Positions 34,001 through 44,353 of a stretch of 64,000 bases of DNA are shown piece after piece. Made by a program: the position numbers and the translations under genes. Source of the DNA: Siphonodentalium dalli (Eukaryota > Mollusca > Scaphopoda > Gadilida > Siphonodentaliidae); contig CP136068.1 of the NCBI GenBank assembly GCA_032622095.1, positions 160,785,465 to 160,849,464 of the forward strand, given 5' to 3'. The notes beneath the pieces were generated by a model. The model saw nothing but the letters and a program-made list of their open reading frames with translations. It had not been told where the DNA came from and did no database searches. Numbering within the stretch: position 1 is the stretch's first letter; each line of letters begins with the position of its first letter.

Positions 34001-35790
34001 AGTTTATTTATTGCCCCCCCCCCCCTGATAATTTCGGAGAACGACTGTAATCAGCGTCGTCCGTACATTCACGGGTCCGTTCATCCGATTCAATGTCAGA
34101 CTGTTGACACCAGTTCAAATTATCCGATCGACTTCGTATGAGGAATGATTATTTCATTATTACTGTCCGATGATTTTTTCCCTCTGATTTATGGTCCTTT
34201 TACTTCGAAATTGCTATTTTAATGTTGTCCGGATACTAACTCTTGTGAATAATATCTGATCGGAACGAAACTTGGTACGAGTATTAAGCATTACATTATG
34301 GAGGTCGAGTTCCAATATCGTTCCTGTCAGATGATTTTTATTGGAGATATAGTCCTTTGCAGATCTATAAATTGCCATGTTCGTGTTGTCCGGATAATTC
34401 CAGTTACTATCAACTAATCCCAACTAAATGAATATCCATCACATTGTTCAAGTCAAATTTGAATGTGGTTCAGATGTGATTATTTTTGACGGAGCTAACA
34501 CACTTTTTTGACAATAAACATATCAACTGATTCGACTTGGAATATGCCGATAATTATTCTATCATGTACAAATTTCACAAACATGGTGTTCTTCTGAGCT
34601 TGTGTCTCGTGTGGTTGTTGTTGTTGTATCACTAGTCTTGGTGACATTGTTCCATGACGTAGTAATTTATGTATCTTCAGGATATACTTGTATTTAGTTT
34701 TAAATCCGCATATCTCAAGTGCAGAAGAATCGCTGACACCCCCTGAATCAAACAAGGGGATCCATAATCCCATATCTCCAGGAATGATAATAAGTATTTA
34801 TAGAATAACATATTTACATAGATGAATAATTATTTATAGATGAATATCTTTCATTCTCACAAACGATCAGAACTAAATTTATTGAAGAAGGAAAACGACA
34901 ATATGTTTTTCATTAATTGAGCGAATATGAACCAATATATTATATTGCTGCACATATTCGTTGATCAGCATATATAATATGAAGGCAACAATTCATACAC
35001 AGAAATGTTAATTGAGAGGACCCAAATATGTGACCCGTGCAGTAGAGCAATCGCCCTTCTTACTTAAATTTTATAGGAGTTCCGGGGAACTGGAGCATCG
35101 AGGAAGGGCTTAATAAGTTGAAAAACAATTTTCCCTGACCCATTTTGTATATTATAGATATTAAATAAATTTCAACTCAAGCTGGAGCAATTGATCTCTT
35201 AAAAACCTGGCCTGGTTTCGTCACATTTCATTATAGCGAATAACTACCAGTGGATCGGATTACAAGTCAGTTCATCTTAAATGCAGTCAGTCAGTCGTAT
35301 TTATCTCGTTTGTTGACCTTGTGTCGATTTCTGGGCTACAAAATTGTTTCTTTCTGGAAGGCGACAGCGCCAATTCGCACGACAGTACATATATTGTAAT
35401 TGTAATTTGCTGTACACAAGCACCTATAACGTTAAAATATTATTGTGTGTGGATGCGCTGACAATTACCATACCAATTCCCATCCGTTCTTCGTTGGTAC
35501 AATACATTCAGGAATACATTGGTGACTCATGAAAATTTAAGAGGTTTTCGCTCTCATTATTGATAGTTTTCCCGGGCAGGAACTCACTAATATTGAATAA
35601 AACTCCGTGTGCTTTGAACCGTTCAATTCATTATCGATAATCCACCAAGGCCATTGTAAGCGAACGTATTCAGCGAGAAAGTTATTATCCATTATAAATG
35701 AAATTGATAAAATTCTAACAGTGGTATACTATTAATAGGACAAAATTGGTAAAATTCCATCATAATTTCTGGTGTCGGATATCCACAGTG
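31044..35790. mobile_element. Candidate 4.7-kb DNA transposon with 30-bp CACTGTG terminal repeats and TTATA duplication
   Basis: The left end CACTGTG-T-ATATCCGACACC-G-GAAATTATG (31044-31073) and the right end, reverse-complemented CACTGTG-G-ATATCCGACACC-A-GAAATTATG (35761-35790), match at 28 of 30 positions. Both are flanked by TTATA (31039-31043, 35791-35795). The terminus fits CACWRTG, known from Transib/RAG-like (5-bp duplication) and Chapaev (4-bp) transposons. No transposase ORF is visible inside; the longest ORFs are under 95 codons with no motif. Either the copy is non-autonomous and decayed, or the pair is an unusually placed inverted repeat. The interior is AT-rich and otherwise featureless except a short C run at 34013-34024. 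Confidence 0.55.
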
Positions 35791-35795
35791 TTATA

Positions 35796-37495
35796 GACAG
35801 ACATGTATCATTATGTCAGCTATCAATATGTTGGTTGTAGTATTCAAAGATTGAAGTGCCAACAAGAGCGATGCTGATAATGCCAAATAAACCCAGTCTG
35901 AGATGTGAATAACCAGATATTCACACAGAATATGGCGTACGGTTACTATATGCAGCAACATTCATTTGGTGCGGAAAACTGTTATATTGTTCTGATAACC
36001 ATTCTTGGAGCGGGTGTATGTATATCAAATGCAAAAGGCAGTGCAGCAACGCAAACCCGTCAATTAGTTAAAAACCCACAAGCATGCTATTTATTTATCG
36101 AAATGTTTATATTATAATTTGCGTCTTATGCACTAGCAGTCGAACATATATGGTGTTACCCCACTTCTGTGACCTATTCGTTAGAAGACACTGCATAAAA
36201 TCAAATTCCAGCCTACAGCTAGTGCTGCGCAGGTTCTTGCTGGGACCCATGACCAGTAACTCACACACTTACTTGATCTTTCTTAAACGTACTGGCTACT
36301 GTTAGTATGATGATCCCTGCAGTCCGAGCGTCTGCTTGTGATGACACTCTGGTGTGCCACACGTTCAATATGTTTGTTTGCCACAGCTCTGGTCGGAATC
36401 TTGAGAGATAACGGCATTACTTACATGTATATTAGTGCGCCCACAATGATAATTGTCAAAATGTTTAATCTCTGCTTTGATTTCCATGCTACATTCAGAT
36501 TAGACTGAAGCTCTATTGTATTTGTTCATGTACTCGAAGGTGAAAGTGCTCAAGCTCTCAGAATTCGATTCATACACCGGCTATCCTTGATTTCCATAGC
36601 CACAACGCCACGATGTCACGTTCAGAGAATGCTACTGTTTTGTAGGCACAACATTTACTAGATACGATACTCAGTGTCAACCGACAATAGGCGATGCCGG
36701 TGCAGATGAACTATTGACCAGATTTATTCGTAATTAACTAGGCGTATACAACATTCAGCAGACAATAAGTGGCATCAATATATGAACATCGTCCCCAACC
36801 TCTTTCAATTGTTCTGAGCAAGGCGGTTATTGGAAACTCTATTTTGGAGTACGTCACCAAGAAGATGTGTCTTGCCGGAAAAGGGTGCCAATATAAGAAA
36901 CATTATTTAAATTATTTTAAAATAATATATTTATAAAACCAAATTCGACCCCATTGAATTATCTTTAAAAGCTTTTTTGAATGAATTAGTGAACCGAACT
37001 CATATGGAAAAGATCAGTGTTTTGAGAGGCGATAGACTGTTGAATTTTCAGGAGGAATGGGGTACCCTGACAAAAGCGTTAAATAAATAGCTCAATAAAG
37101 CAATAAATCTATTCTGACATAAAAAAACAGACACCATCAATACAAGAACTGAAACCAGGTACCAATCCAACATATATGTTGTTTTATTGATATAGGTGTA
37201 CGCACAAACACAATTAAATACCAACATATATCATGTTTTTGACATCCGAAGGTATTATTGTTTGCTTTTTTTGTCTATCATTTATAAACACTTATCGATA
37301 TGCATGTACTGTATGGTGTGCAATGAGAGTGCATGGTTAGTGTGCAGTGACCACACCCACCCCACCTGTGATGTCACTCTAATTAATAACATGATTGTTT
37401 TTGTAATACTTACATTTATGTTCGTATGGAATCACTGTATATAATGTACATAAATTATACAAATAAAAAAAAGAAGAAAAAAAAGAAGAGGTGTC
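35796..37495. other. AT-rich intergenic sequence, no gene recognised
   Basis: ORFs at 35905-36305 and 37196-37444 show no motif. A purine run lies near 37466-37490. Confidence 0.35.
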
Positions 37496-37499
37496 GCAT

Positions 37500-37605
37500 C
37501 CGTATGTGTGTTCAAACCTATAGTTACAAACGATGGACTAACACGAGATATTAGCATCCATCTGTGTGTTCAAACCTATAGTTACAAACGATGGGTTAAC
37601 TCGAT
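37500..37605. repeat. Two-copy tandem repeat, about 59 bp
   Basis: TGTGTGTTCAAACCTATAGT TACAAACGATGG occurs twice (about 37504-37535 and 37563-37594). Confidence 0.9.
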
Positions 37606-38251
37606 ATATTATGGCCGGAAGTGATCAGAATGTTTAGCATATCATCTTTATTTGAGAACGAATCTGTTTGAATCTTAGTCCCCGTTAATAATATTATACA
37701 TTTACAATTGAGTAATGCTGCGTAAACTCCATACCTGCTTACTATTGTGAGTTGGGAACACTTAGGCCAAGAACTGTCCTTGTACCATATCCAAATAAAA
37801 GTCTCCCATTTCCAAAATGACGCCCACAATGGCGAACAGATTTTGAAAAATCACCGAAATTCCCTCATATTCACATCATTGAGCATTATTGTCGAGAAAC
37901 TCACCGATTCTTACAGTTGTGTTGGAAATACTGAGGTGAAGTAATTACCTTACATCTCATACAAGAAATTGTTTTCCAAATCGAAGATGGCGGCCAAAAT
38001 GGCGACCGAAATATGAAAACACGCCTACATTCATTTACTTGCTTACGATGGGCGTTATTGTTTCGCGATTTCTACCCACCAATACATGTTGATATGAAAT
38101 ATTGATATGAAGTATGTATTCATTTGAGTTTGGCAATTGATACTCACAGTCAAGTAGGCGGTCAAGAAGTGTGGGTATATTATGCATTATGGAGTGCACT
38201 CTTTCATAGTATAATGTTCCACTATCTGATTACCTGCCAAGCGGAAATTTA

Positions 38252-38575
38252 TTGTGATGGTTACAGTTATGCCCTGTGCCAATGCATTCTCTTATATATG
38301 CGAGTCGACCATAGGTCGCCTCGCATATATAAGAGAATGCATTGGCTTAACACATTAAAAATTATAAAATTGTTAAAGAATGTAAGAAAAAATGGTAGGC
38401 CAATGCATTCTCTTATATATGCGAGGCGACCTATGGTCGACTCGCATATATAAGAGAATGCATTGGCACAGGGCATAACTGTAACCATCACAATGTGGTC
38501 AATGAGCCGGTTCCAATGGTATCCATATTTGTATGGTTTTATTGAGACAGACCCAAGATAATTTAGGCTGTTGCA
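38252..38575. mobile_element. Nested-palindrome MITE, copy with shell TTGTGATGGTTACAGTTATG
   Basis: The core palindromes are at 38278-38346 and 38399-38467, both perfect to the consensus with the fixed mismatch. The left flank TTGTGATGGTTACAGTTATG and right flank CATAACTGTAACCATCACAA are mirror images, a third shell type. The right flank then runs through 38575, sharing about 110 bases with 8914-9035, and abuts the LINE ORF1 end. Confidence 0.9.
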
Positions 38576-39436
38576 GCTTTCTGTTTCCTTTTCAGTTCTA
38601 TGCGGAGTTCATAGAACTGTTCCATTTGCGTTTTCGTGAGATTTATATTAAAGTATATTTTTGCACTACCTGTTGTTTTACTGTCCTTTTTATTGTATCT
38701 GATAGCATCACGAATAATTTTGTCTCGAGTTTGTTTATTCTTCAGGACTATCTTGACCGGTCGATTTTTGTTCGAAGACTTTGTTGCCAAGTCTGTAAAA
38801 GGACAAGACATCGCTGTCGTTAAATTTTGACCTTTCTTGTAATTCATTGCTTATAATGTGCCAGTACTGTTCTCTTGAATATTCTTCTGTTTGTGGCATT
38901 TCGGGTATATTTGCTATCACAATGTTGTGGTTCTTTGATTCTGAAATTTTATCTTTTTTGCGTTTATGGGTGTTTTAAGTTTTTCTTCTATAACATTTTC
39001 TAGCATAGTATGTTTTTTTGTATTTCTGTTCGCTGTTGTCCAAATAACTTGTTTTTCTCTTCGAATTCATTGATTAATTTTTCTGATTTTCTTTTTGATG
39101 CCTCATCATGTATGTTTCTCTCCGTTCAGTAGATTGTTTTTCTTCACATCTATTTACTCTTTTTTCTAGTTTCAACATATTTGACTCTATTTTCTGTAAT
39201 CTCTTTTCCATTTCTGAAGTGTGTTTTTCCATTTTTGCGCTATACTTCTTTTCGAAGTTATCAATGCGCTGATCCACTTTAATTTTGACACACGCATCAC
39301 ATTTGTCCATATTTGCTACTACTTTTTCCAGCAACTTTTCGATGTGTAACATCCAAATTCCCATATCCTCAGAACTTAATTGTTCCCGCATTTTCGATTG
39401 TTCTTTCCTGCTTACCTGTTCCATATTTGGTCCCAA
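38563..39436 (-). pseudogene. LINE ORF1 (L1-type, coiled coil plus RRM-like domain), broken
   Basis: The minus strand from 39436 reads MGPNMEQVSRKEQSKMREQ, then a long coiled coil (KKYSAKMEKHTSEMEKRLQ, IESNMLKLEKRVNRCEEK) to a stop at about 39074. Farther on come NIVIANIPE (about 38930-38905), VLSFYRLGNKV, then in the next frame RPVKIVLKNKQTRDKIIRDA, KIYFNINLTKTQMEQFYELR, ending KRKQKAATA stop at 38563. Coiled coil followed by IPE...FRLG...RPVKV-LKN...L- is the order of L1-type ORF1p (RNA-binding chaperone of the retrotransposon). At least two frameshifts. The last codons and stop lie in sequence shared with the adjacent MITE. Confidence 0.75.
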
Positions 39437-39856
39437 TTCTTCCTTTGTTTCCCGGTTATTCTGTTTAGTGTCATCGTATGTTTCCTGGTCACTGTGTTAT
39501 TTATTCTGGCTATTTATTGTTGGCTACTAAGGGCAGTTAAGATATTCTCTATGGAAAACACCATCATATATTGATCCTTTGATCCTATAGAACACATAAC
39601 AACTAATTAATAATTAATTATACACTAAAGGTACCTCAGTTTGGTGATGTTTTATTAACAACGCTCTAAGTCGGTGGACGTGATGATCGCAACTGACTAT
39701 AATAATGCTCTCTGACAACAACACTAGGAGTTTTGACTTTAACACATACCTATTTGAAGACAATACACACAATTATTGAGCAATGTATCATAAACATTGG
39801 TTTTTCACTAGTGAGGAGTGAGTATTGGCTGGTGGCGAACATCTGCATGAGTGAAG

Positions 39857-40795
39857 TGATTACCACAGGTATTTGAAACAATAGACCCCACCACCCAAAA
39901 TTCATATATAAGACAAGGTAACTATCTATTAGATGGCCCGAATTCCGACCACCTGGCGTTGTCAAGCTGTAGCTAACATAATTTAAAAAAAAAATGTATT
40001 CAAACTAACAAACGTTTTGTTCTCGGAGGACTCTAGTTCATTTTGACATATCAAAGACTCGATCAGTTGATTGTATCAAAAGTTACAGGCATCAGAACAG
40101 AACAATTCTTGCCAAAATTTCTGGTTGGACATTTACTGGGCATACCGGCTGAAAAACATTTATTATCTGACCAGAGAGTATAGCCGTTTTTGTCGGTGAC
40201 ATTCGTCAAGACTTGCATTGGATCAATTTCTGGTAAATTTCAATTAATTTCAGATCATAAAGGAATCTCCTCTTGCACCCATGGCAGAGATATGCAGTTA
40301 AATAGCTTTCACGAAAATGGGAGACGTAATTTGTCTTCCATTTTGGCGACGTCAGTGGAGCAAATTACGCTTTGCACTTTATTGAGAGCTATTTAACTGC
40401 ATAGTACCATAAGAGCAATTTATGGGCTGAAATTAATCAAACTTTACCTGAAATGTAGGTTTTGATGAATGTCATCGACGAAAAATGGCTGTCCCCTTTA
40501 GTCGGTGTGCCCAGTAAATGTTCGACCAGAACTTTTGGCCAGAATGTTTCATTCCGATGCCTGTAACTTTTGATACAATTAACCGATCGAGTCGGGTGAT
40601 GTGGCATACTGAACCATAGCCCATCTTGAACAAAATAGGCGTTATAGTCTGAATAACATAACATAACTATTTTAGCCTCAGCTTGATAACAAAGGGTGGT
40701 GGGAATTTGGGTCACATGATAGATAGTTACCTTGTCTTATATATATGTTTTTTGGGTGGTTTGGTCTATTGTGCCAAATATCTGTGGTGATTACG
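39857..40795. repeat. Giant diverged foldback (two arms of about 430 bp)
   Basis: ATATATAAGACAAGGTAACT (39904) mirrors AGTTACCTTGTCTTATATAT (40726-40745). Other mirrored pairs are AAAAGTTACAGGCATCAGAA against TTCCGATGCCTGTAACTTTT and TGCAGTTAAATAGCT against AGCTATTTAACTGCA near the centre (about 40300-40400). The arms are old (many mismatches). It is a foldback transposon or inverted duplication. Confidence 0.85.
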
Positions 40796-40950
40796 CCAAA
40801 ATAAGTTTTTAGTTGCTGACCATCCTTGCTCTTCGAGATGTTGTGCTTATCTTCTTTAACAAAGTCACATTTGTTGTATCAATAAGTCTAATTGGTATCC
40901 CAAATTTGATATCATTAGAACAAAGGCCATAGCGCTGTTAAATTATAATT

Positions 40951-41036
40951 TGGTCGACTCGCATATATAAGAGAATGCATTGGCATAGGGTAAAAAAAAT
41001 CCCGACTTACAACTGGATTTGATATGGCAGGTCACA
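40951..41036. mobile_element. Truncated nested-palindrome MITE end (copy-2 shell)
   Basis: Starts mid-palindrome (TGGTCGACTCGCATATATAA) and runs GCATAGGG, poly-A, ATCCCGACTTACAACTGGAT, ending ATGGCAGGTCACA. This is the right half of the 10390-10857 type. Confidence 0.9.
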
Positions 41037-41604
41037 AATGTATATCTTGATGCTGTAAATGGAGGTTTGGAATCCAAAATTCACATTTAATAGCTTGTTT
41101 ATGACTAAATTGTGTGAGAAGAGCCGGTCAAAAATCTAATTGGTTATTTGAAAAACGTTCAACTTTCGAGTATTTTCGCAGCCAATTTGGTTCCCGCTTG
41201 CTAACAAATGTAACAACTGTTCCAAGTTTATATAAGCAGGAACTTCACATGCATTTTGCGAGTTCGAGAAGAAGCTATGAAATCTTTCAAACGGATACAA
41301 TACCATATAAGATCCCATATACTGATCTTGGTTGGTTCAAACAAACAATCGTTTAACCTTTTGACCTTTGATCATTGCACAAATTGGTCCAGATATCGGT
41401 ACTAGCCCTCGGGCGTCATTTCCGTTTAAAATGATATATGACATGGATATAGGGATCTCCAACGAGTTATGTTGGGATATAAGATTATATGAAACTAGTT
41501 TGATAAATTTGATTCCCAACGAGTCGTTGGCGAGTTGTGAATAAAATTTATCGAACGAGTTTCATAAATTCTTATATCCCAATATATCGAGTCGAAGATC
41601 TTGT

Positions 41605-42020
41605 ATATCACATAAAAAACTAGAGCTTTATGCATTTTTAACAAATCAGAATCCTTAACAGAAGTTTTCAAATGCACACATTTACATTGTTGGCCGAGAC
41701 GCTTCATAATCGTATACGACAGTATTGCGAGCTCGAGCTGTTGGTGGAAAATAAAATATTTGCCTCTTCGTTTTTGTGTTTATTTTTGTTAGTGCAACGA
41801 AGTTGGACAATAATTTACTTTTAATAAACAAAGCAATCATTTTGCATTGTCTGTTGTATGCGGCTTTACGAAGTATTATTAATCCGCCTGATTCAATGTA
41901 AAGTCATGATGTTGGCGCGATGCCAAGTTGGCGGGAAGTACGCGTCTATTCGTCACTAGTGGGAGATAATGACATATTCAATGGCCTTTTTAATGATATA
42001 ATAGGGGTTTCATGTGATAT
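41605..42020. mobile_element. MITE with ATATCACATGAAA ends, copy 2
   Basis: The left ATATCACATAAA and right TTTCATGTGATAT ends mirror. It shares TTAGTGCAACGAAGTT and AAGCTTTATGC-type words with 12038-12325. Confidence 0.75.
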
Positions 42021-42303
42021 AGATTTATTCAGTATAAATGAGATATGACATGGATAGTTTTATTCAGTGCATGTCGCCAAAATTTAGGTTATTCTTGTCT
42101 TACCTCCAAACACTCCAGCATATATTTCTCCATTCGATGACCATCAAGAATACCCGAAAGAATACGTTTAGCATCGTGTCTTCAACTTGGACTTTTAGTA
42201 TATTATATCCAATATGTTTTTCTAATGAAAAAGTGATTAATCAATTCTGTTATATTTTTACTAGGTTACGTGACATTTTGGGTATACGGACTGGACTATA
42301 AAT

Positions 42304-42560
42304 AGGTCTGGCAATTTCCAATTGTAGCTACAATAGCTATACGTAGCTATTGTACCTACATTGATTATCGCAAAACAATATTTTACCAATTGGCATTGCA
42401 CGAAAGCATTACCGCGAACTGTTGCAACTAAAGGTGAAGGGTGTTATGTTGTTACAACTTATTATGACATTTCGATAAGATTCATCCATCATCAATAGCC
42501 ATATGTAACTACGATAGCATCATATGGCTATTGTAGCTATATCTGGGAATTGCCAGACCT
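42304..42560. mobile_element. Short inverted-repeat element, AGGTCTGGCAATT ends
   Basis: AGGTCTGGCAATTTCCA mirrors TGGGAATTGCCAGACCT. The internal ends also mirror (TTGTAGCTACAATAGCTATA against ATATGGCTATTGTAGCTATA). About 257 bases. Target duplication unclear. Confidence 0.8.
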
Positions 42561-42677
42561 GATATAGACACATTCGATTCAGAAACCGAACATTTATATT
42601 CTGGTAAATGGTTTCTTGGCCATAAACATTAGTTCCGCTATACGGAACAGTTCTAGGACAAAATAAGGCAGATTCAT

Positions 42678-43184
42678 GCTGGTCTAGTGGTCCTGCTAAT
42701 ATGCTATGATGCTGATGGTCCTGCTGAACTGATATGATGCGGGTAGGGAAAATTGTTGCTGTTAAGAAACAGTACCGTCATTTTTTTCTAAAGTTGTCAT
42801 TTCGCTGTTTTTGGCTAATCCGCGCGATTTGACACACAACCAGTGTGTATGAAACATTCAGCAACATATATATTTTTGAAAAATATAATAATGCCTGTGC
42901 TAGTGTTTCTGAAATGACGTGAATAACCTTCTGATTATAATCGGTTTTCAACAACTAATACAACCAGTATTAAAAATATTTCGCAATAAATATGTTTTTG
43001 AATGTTTGATAAGCATAATGGCTTTTTCTGTATATGTTCAGATTATCGGAACACCGTGAAAGCGACAAATTAAAAAAATATAACGGTACTCTTTGTTAAC
43101 AGCATCAGTTTGCCCTAATATAATCATAGCAATTCAGCCGGACCCATCCGCATCATAGCACATTAGCAGGACCACTTGACCAGG
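42678..43184. mobile_element. Inverted-repeat element just upstream of gene 2
   Basis: GCTGGTCTAGTGGTCCTGCT AATATGCTATGATG mirrors CATCATAGCACATTAGCAGG ACCACTTGACCAGG (34-base arms, few mismatches). It ends about 155 bases before the gene 2 start codon. Confidence 0.8.
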
Positions 43185-43186
43185 AG

Positions 43187-43196
43187 TGTATATATC
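43187..43196 (+). promoter_or_regulatory. Possible TATA box of gene 2
   Basis: GTATATATCC lies about 145 bases upstream of the start codon at 43340, directly after an inverted-repeat element. Position is plausible but the genome is AT-rich, and an acceptor-like TTATTTGCAG at 43308-43317 could instead mean an upstream non-coding exon. Confidence 0.2.
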
Positions 43197-43339
43197 CCAC
43201 AGGGATCCCGAAAACAAACATAATGTACTGCTTATTGTCGTCTGTTCGCCGCTCTGCGGGGATCGCTATGGGTTAACTTTACCAGGGGTGATATTTGGTT
43301 TCTCATATTATTTGCAGTTTAGTGTAAAGTAGAATAAGG

Positions 43340-43621
43340 ATGTGCCGAGTTCTGGACCTGTTCGTGTTCCTCACGTTTGTCATGCTGGTGGATATGATCA
43401 CAGCTGACCTGTGCAGGCACCGTTTTCATTATGAGGCGCATGGCGTTCTGACGGACGTGGTGGTGCCAAACATCCTGAGATGCGAGGTTATTTGCACCAG
43501 ACACCCTGATTGCACATACATCCGGTACAGTGTCAAGACAAGGATGTGTGTTCTGTTTCAACACAATGTCGCTGCGTTGGTGGCGGGACTGATGGAGTGG
43601 GTGGGGCGACACGTATCACAG
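43340..43621 (+). CDS. Gene 2 first coding exon: signal peptide plus PAN/apple-like domain
   Basis: ATG at 43340 has A at -3. Residues 1-22 (MCRVLDLFVFLTFVMLVDMITA) have the hydrophobic core of a signal peptide, with likely cleavage before DLC. Then LCRHRFHYEAHG, ILRCEVICTRHPDCTYIRYS and RMCVLFQHN give the Cys spacing C...C-x3-C-x5-C-x-Y-x-Y...C-x-L of a PAN/apple module, which mediates protein or carbohydrate contacts outside the cell. The exon probably ends at CAG|GTAAGG (43622), phase 0 after 94 codons. A second strong donor, TTG|GTGAGT (43670), would add 16 codons, also phase 0. The frame remains open to 43735. The following EGF exon enters in phase 1, so at least one exon is unseen between them, or the splice differs. 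Confidence 0.75.
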
Positions 43622-44100
43622 GTAAGGGCTTACCCTATCACGGTGGGGAATCACGTGGTTTCGACATTGGTGAGTACCACGCATTTAAAATGGCGGATGC
43701 CAGTGCAAACTCACAACATAATAACGAGGAACTGAACAAAACATAGCATTTCGACTGTTATACGAGCATAATTATGCTAGATTATTTATCTTGGATAATC
43801 ATTCGACTGACAGCATTGGACAGAATGTCAAAGCAAACAACTGCGAATTTGGACACAAATGAGGTATCAGCTTGTTTGATAAATAGTATAACATATTATG
43901 GTAGCTGCCAAACTACTATTTAATAAACGCGGGCTGCAGGGTGTGCCGATGGATTAAAATTGGAAATCCAAAATGGCTGCTGGCGGCCATGTTTTTTAAC
44001 GAATTTTGGAAAACATCGCAGGTTACTGCCGTTTTCGTCGTTTCTGGTCGGGTTTGTGATCGCCTCGGCCATTTTGAAAGCGTGATATCATCAACTCGAA

Positions 44101-44353
44101 ATCACGTGATTCCCCATCGTGCCTATATGATATCACGTGATTCCCCATCGTGCCTATATGATATCACGTGATTCCCCACCGTGCCTATATGATATTACAT
44201 GATTCCCCACCGTGCTTATATGATATTACATGATTCTCCACCGTGCCTATATGATATCATGTGATTCCCCACCGTGCCTATATGATATCACATGATTCCC
44301 CACCGTGCCTATATGATATCATGTGATTCGCTACCGTACCTACATAATATCAC
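44101..44353. repeat. 31-bp minisatellite, eight units
   Basis: ATCACGTGATTCCCCACCGT...GCCTATATGAT units start at 44101, 44132, 44163 and so on every 31 bases. The first units carry the palindrome TCACGTGA (an E-box word), later ones decay to TTACATGA or TCATGTGA. Intronic to gene 2 if the exons belong together. No spacers between units, so not CRISPR. Confidence 0.95.

Noticed and set aside
31044..35790. RAG1/RAG2-like or Transib transposase gene inside the CACTGTG element
   Set aside because: I looked for one because of the ends, but all ORFs are short and without motifs; only the termini support the link.
38124..38491. ORFs reading CQCILLYMRVDHRSPRIYKRMHW and ANAFSYICESTIGRLAYIRECIG, seen at several loci
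   Set aside because: They are translations of the palindromic core in different frames, not a conserved protein family.
43510..43746. Second ORF overlapping the PAN exon
   Set aside because: Same DNA in another frame; lacks the signal peptide and PAN cysteine pattern.
44101..44353. CRISPR-like regular array
   Set aside because: The units are directly adjacent with no unique spacers and the context is eukaryotic; it is a minisatellite. The same holds for 54135-54299 and 7567-8075.
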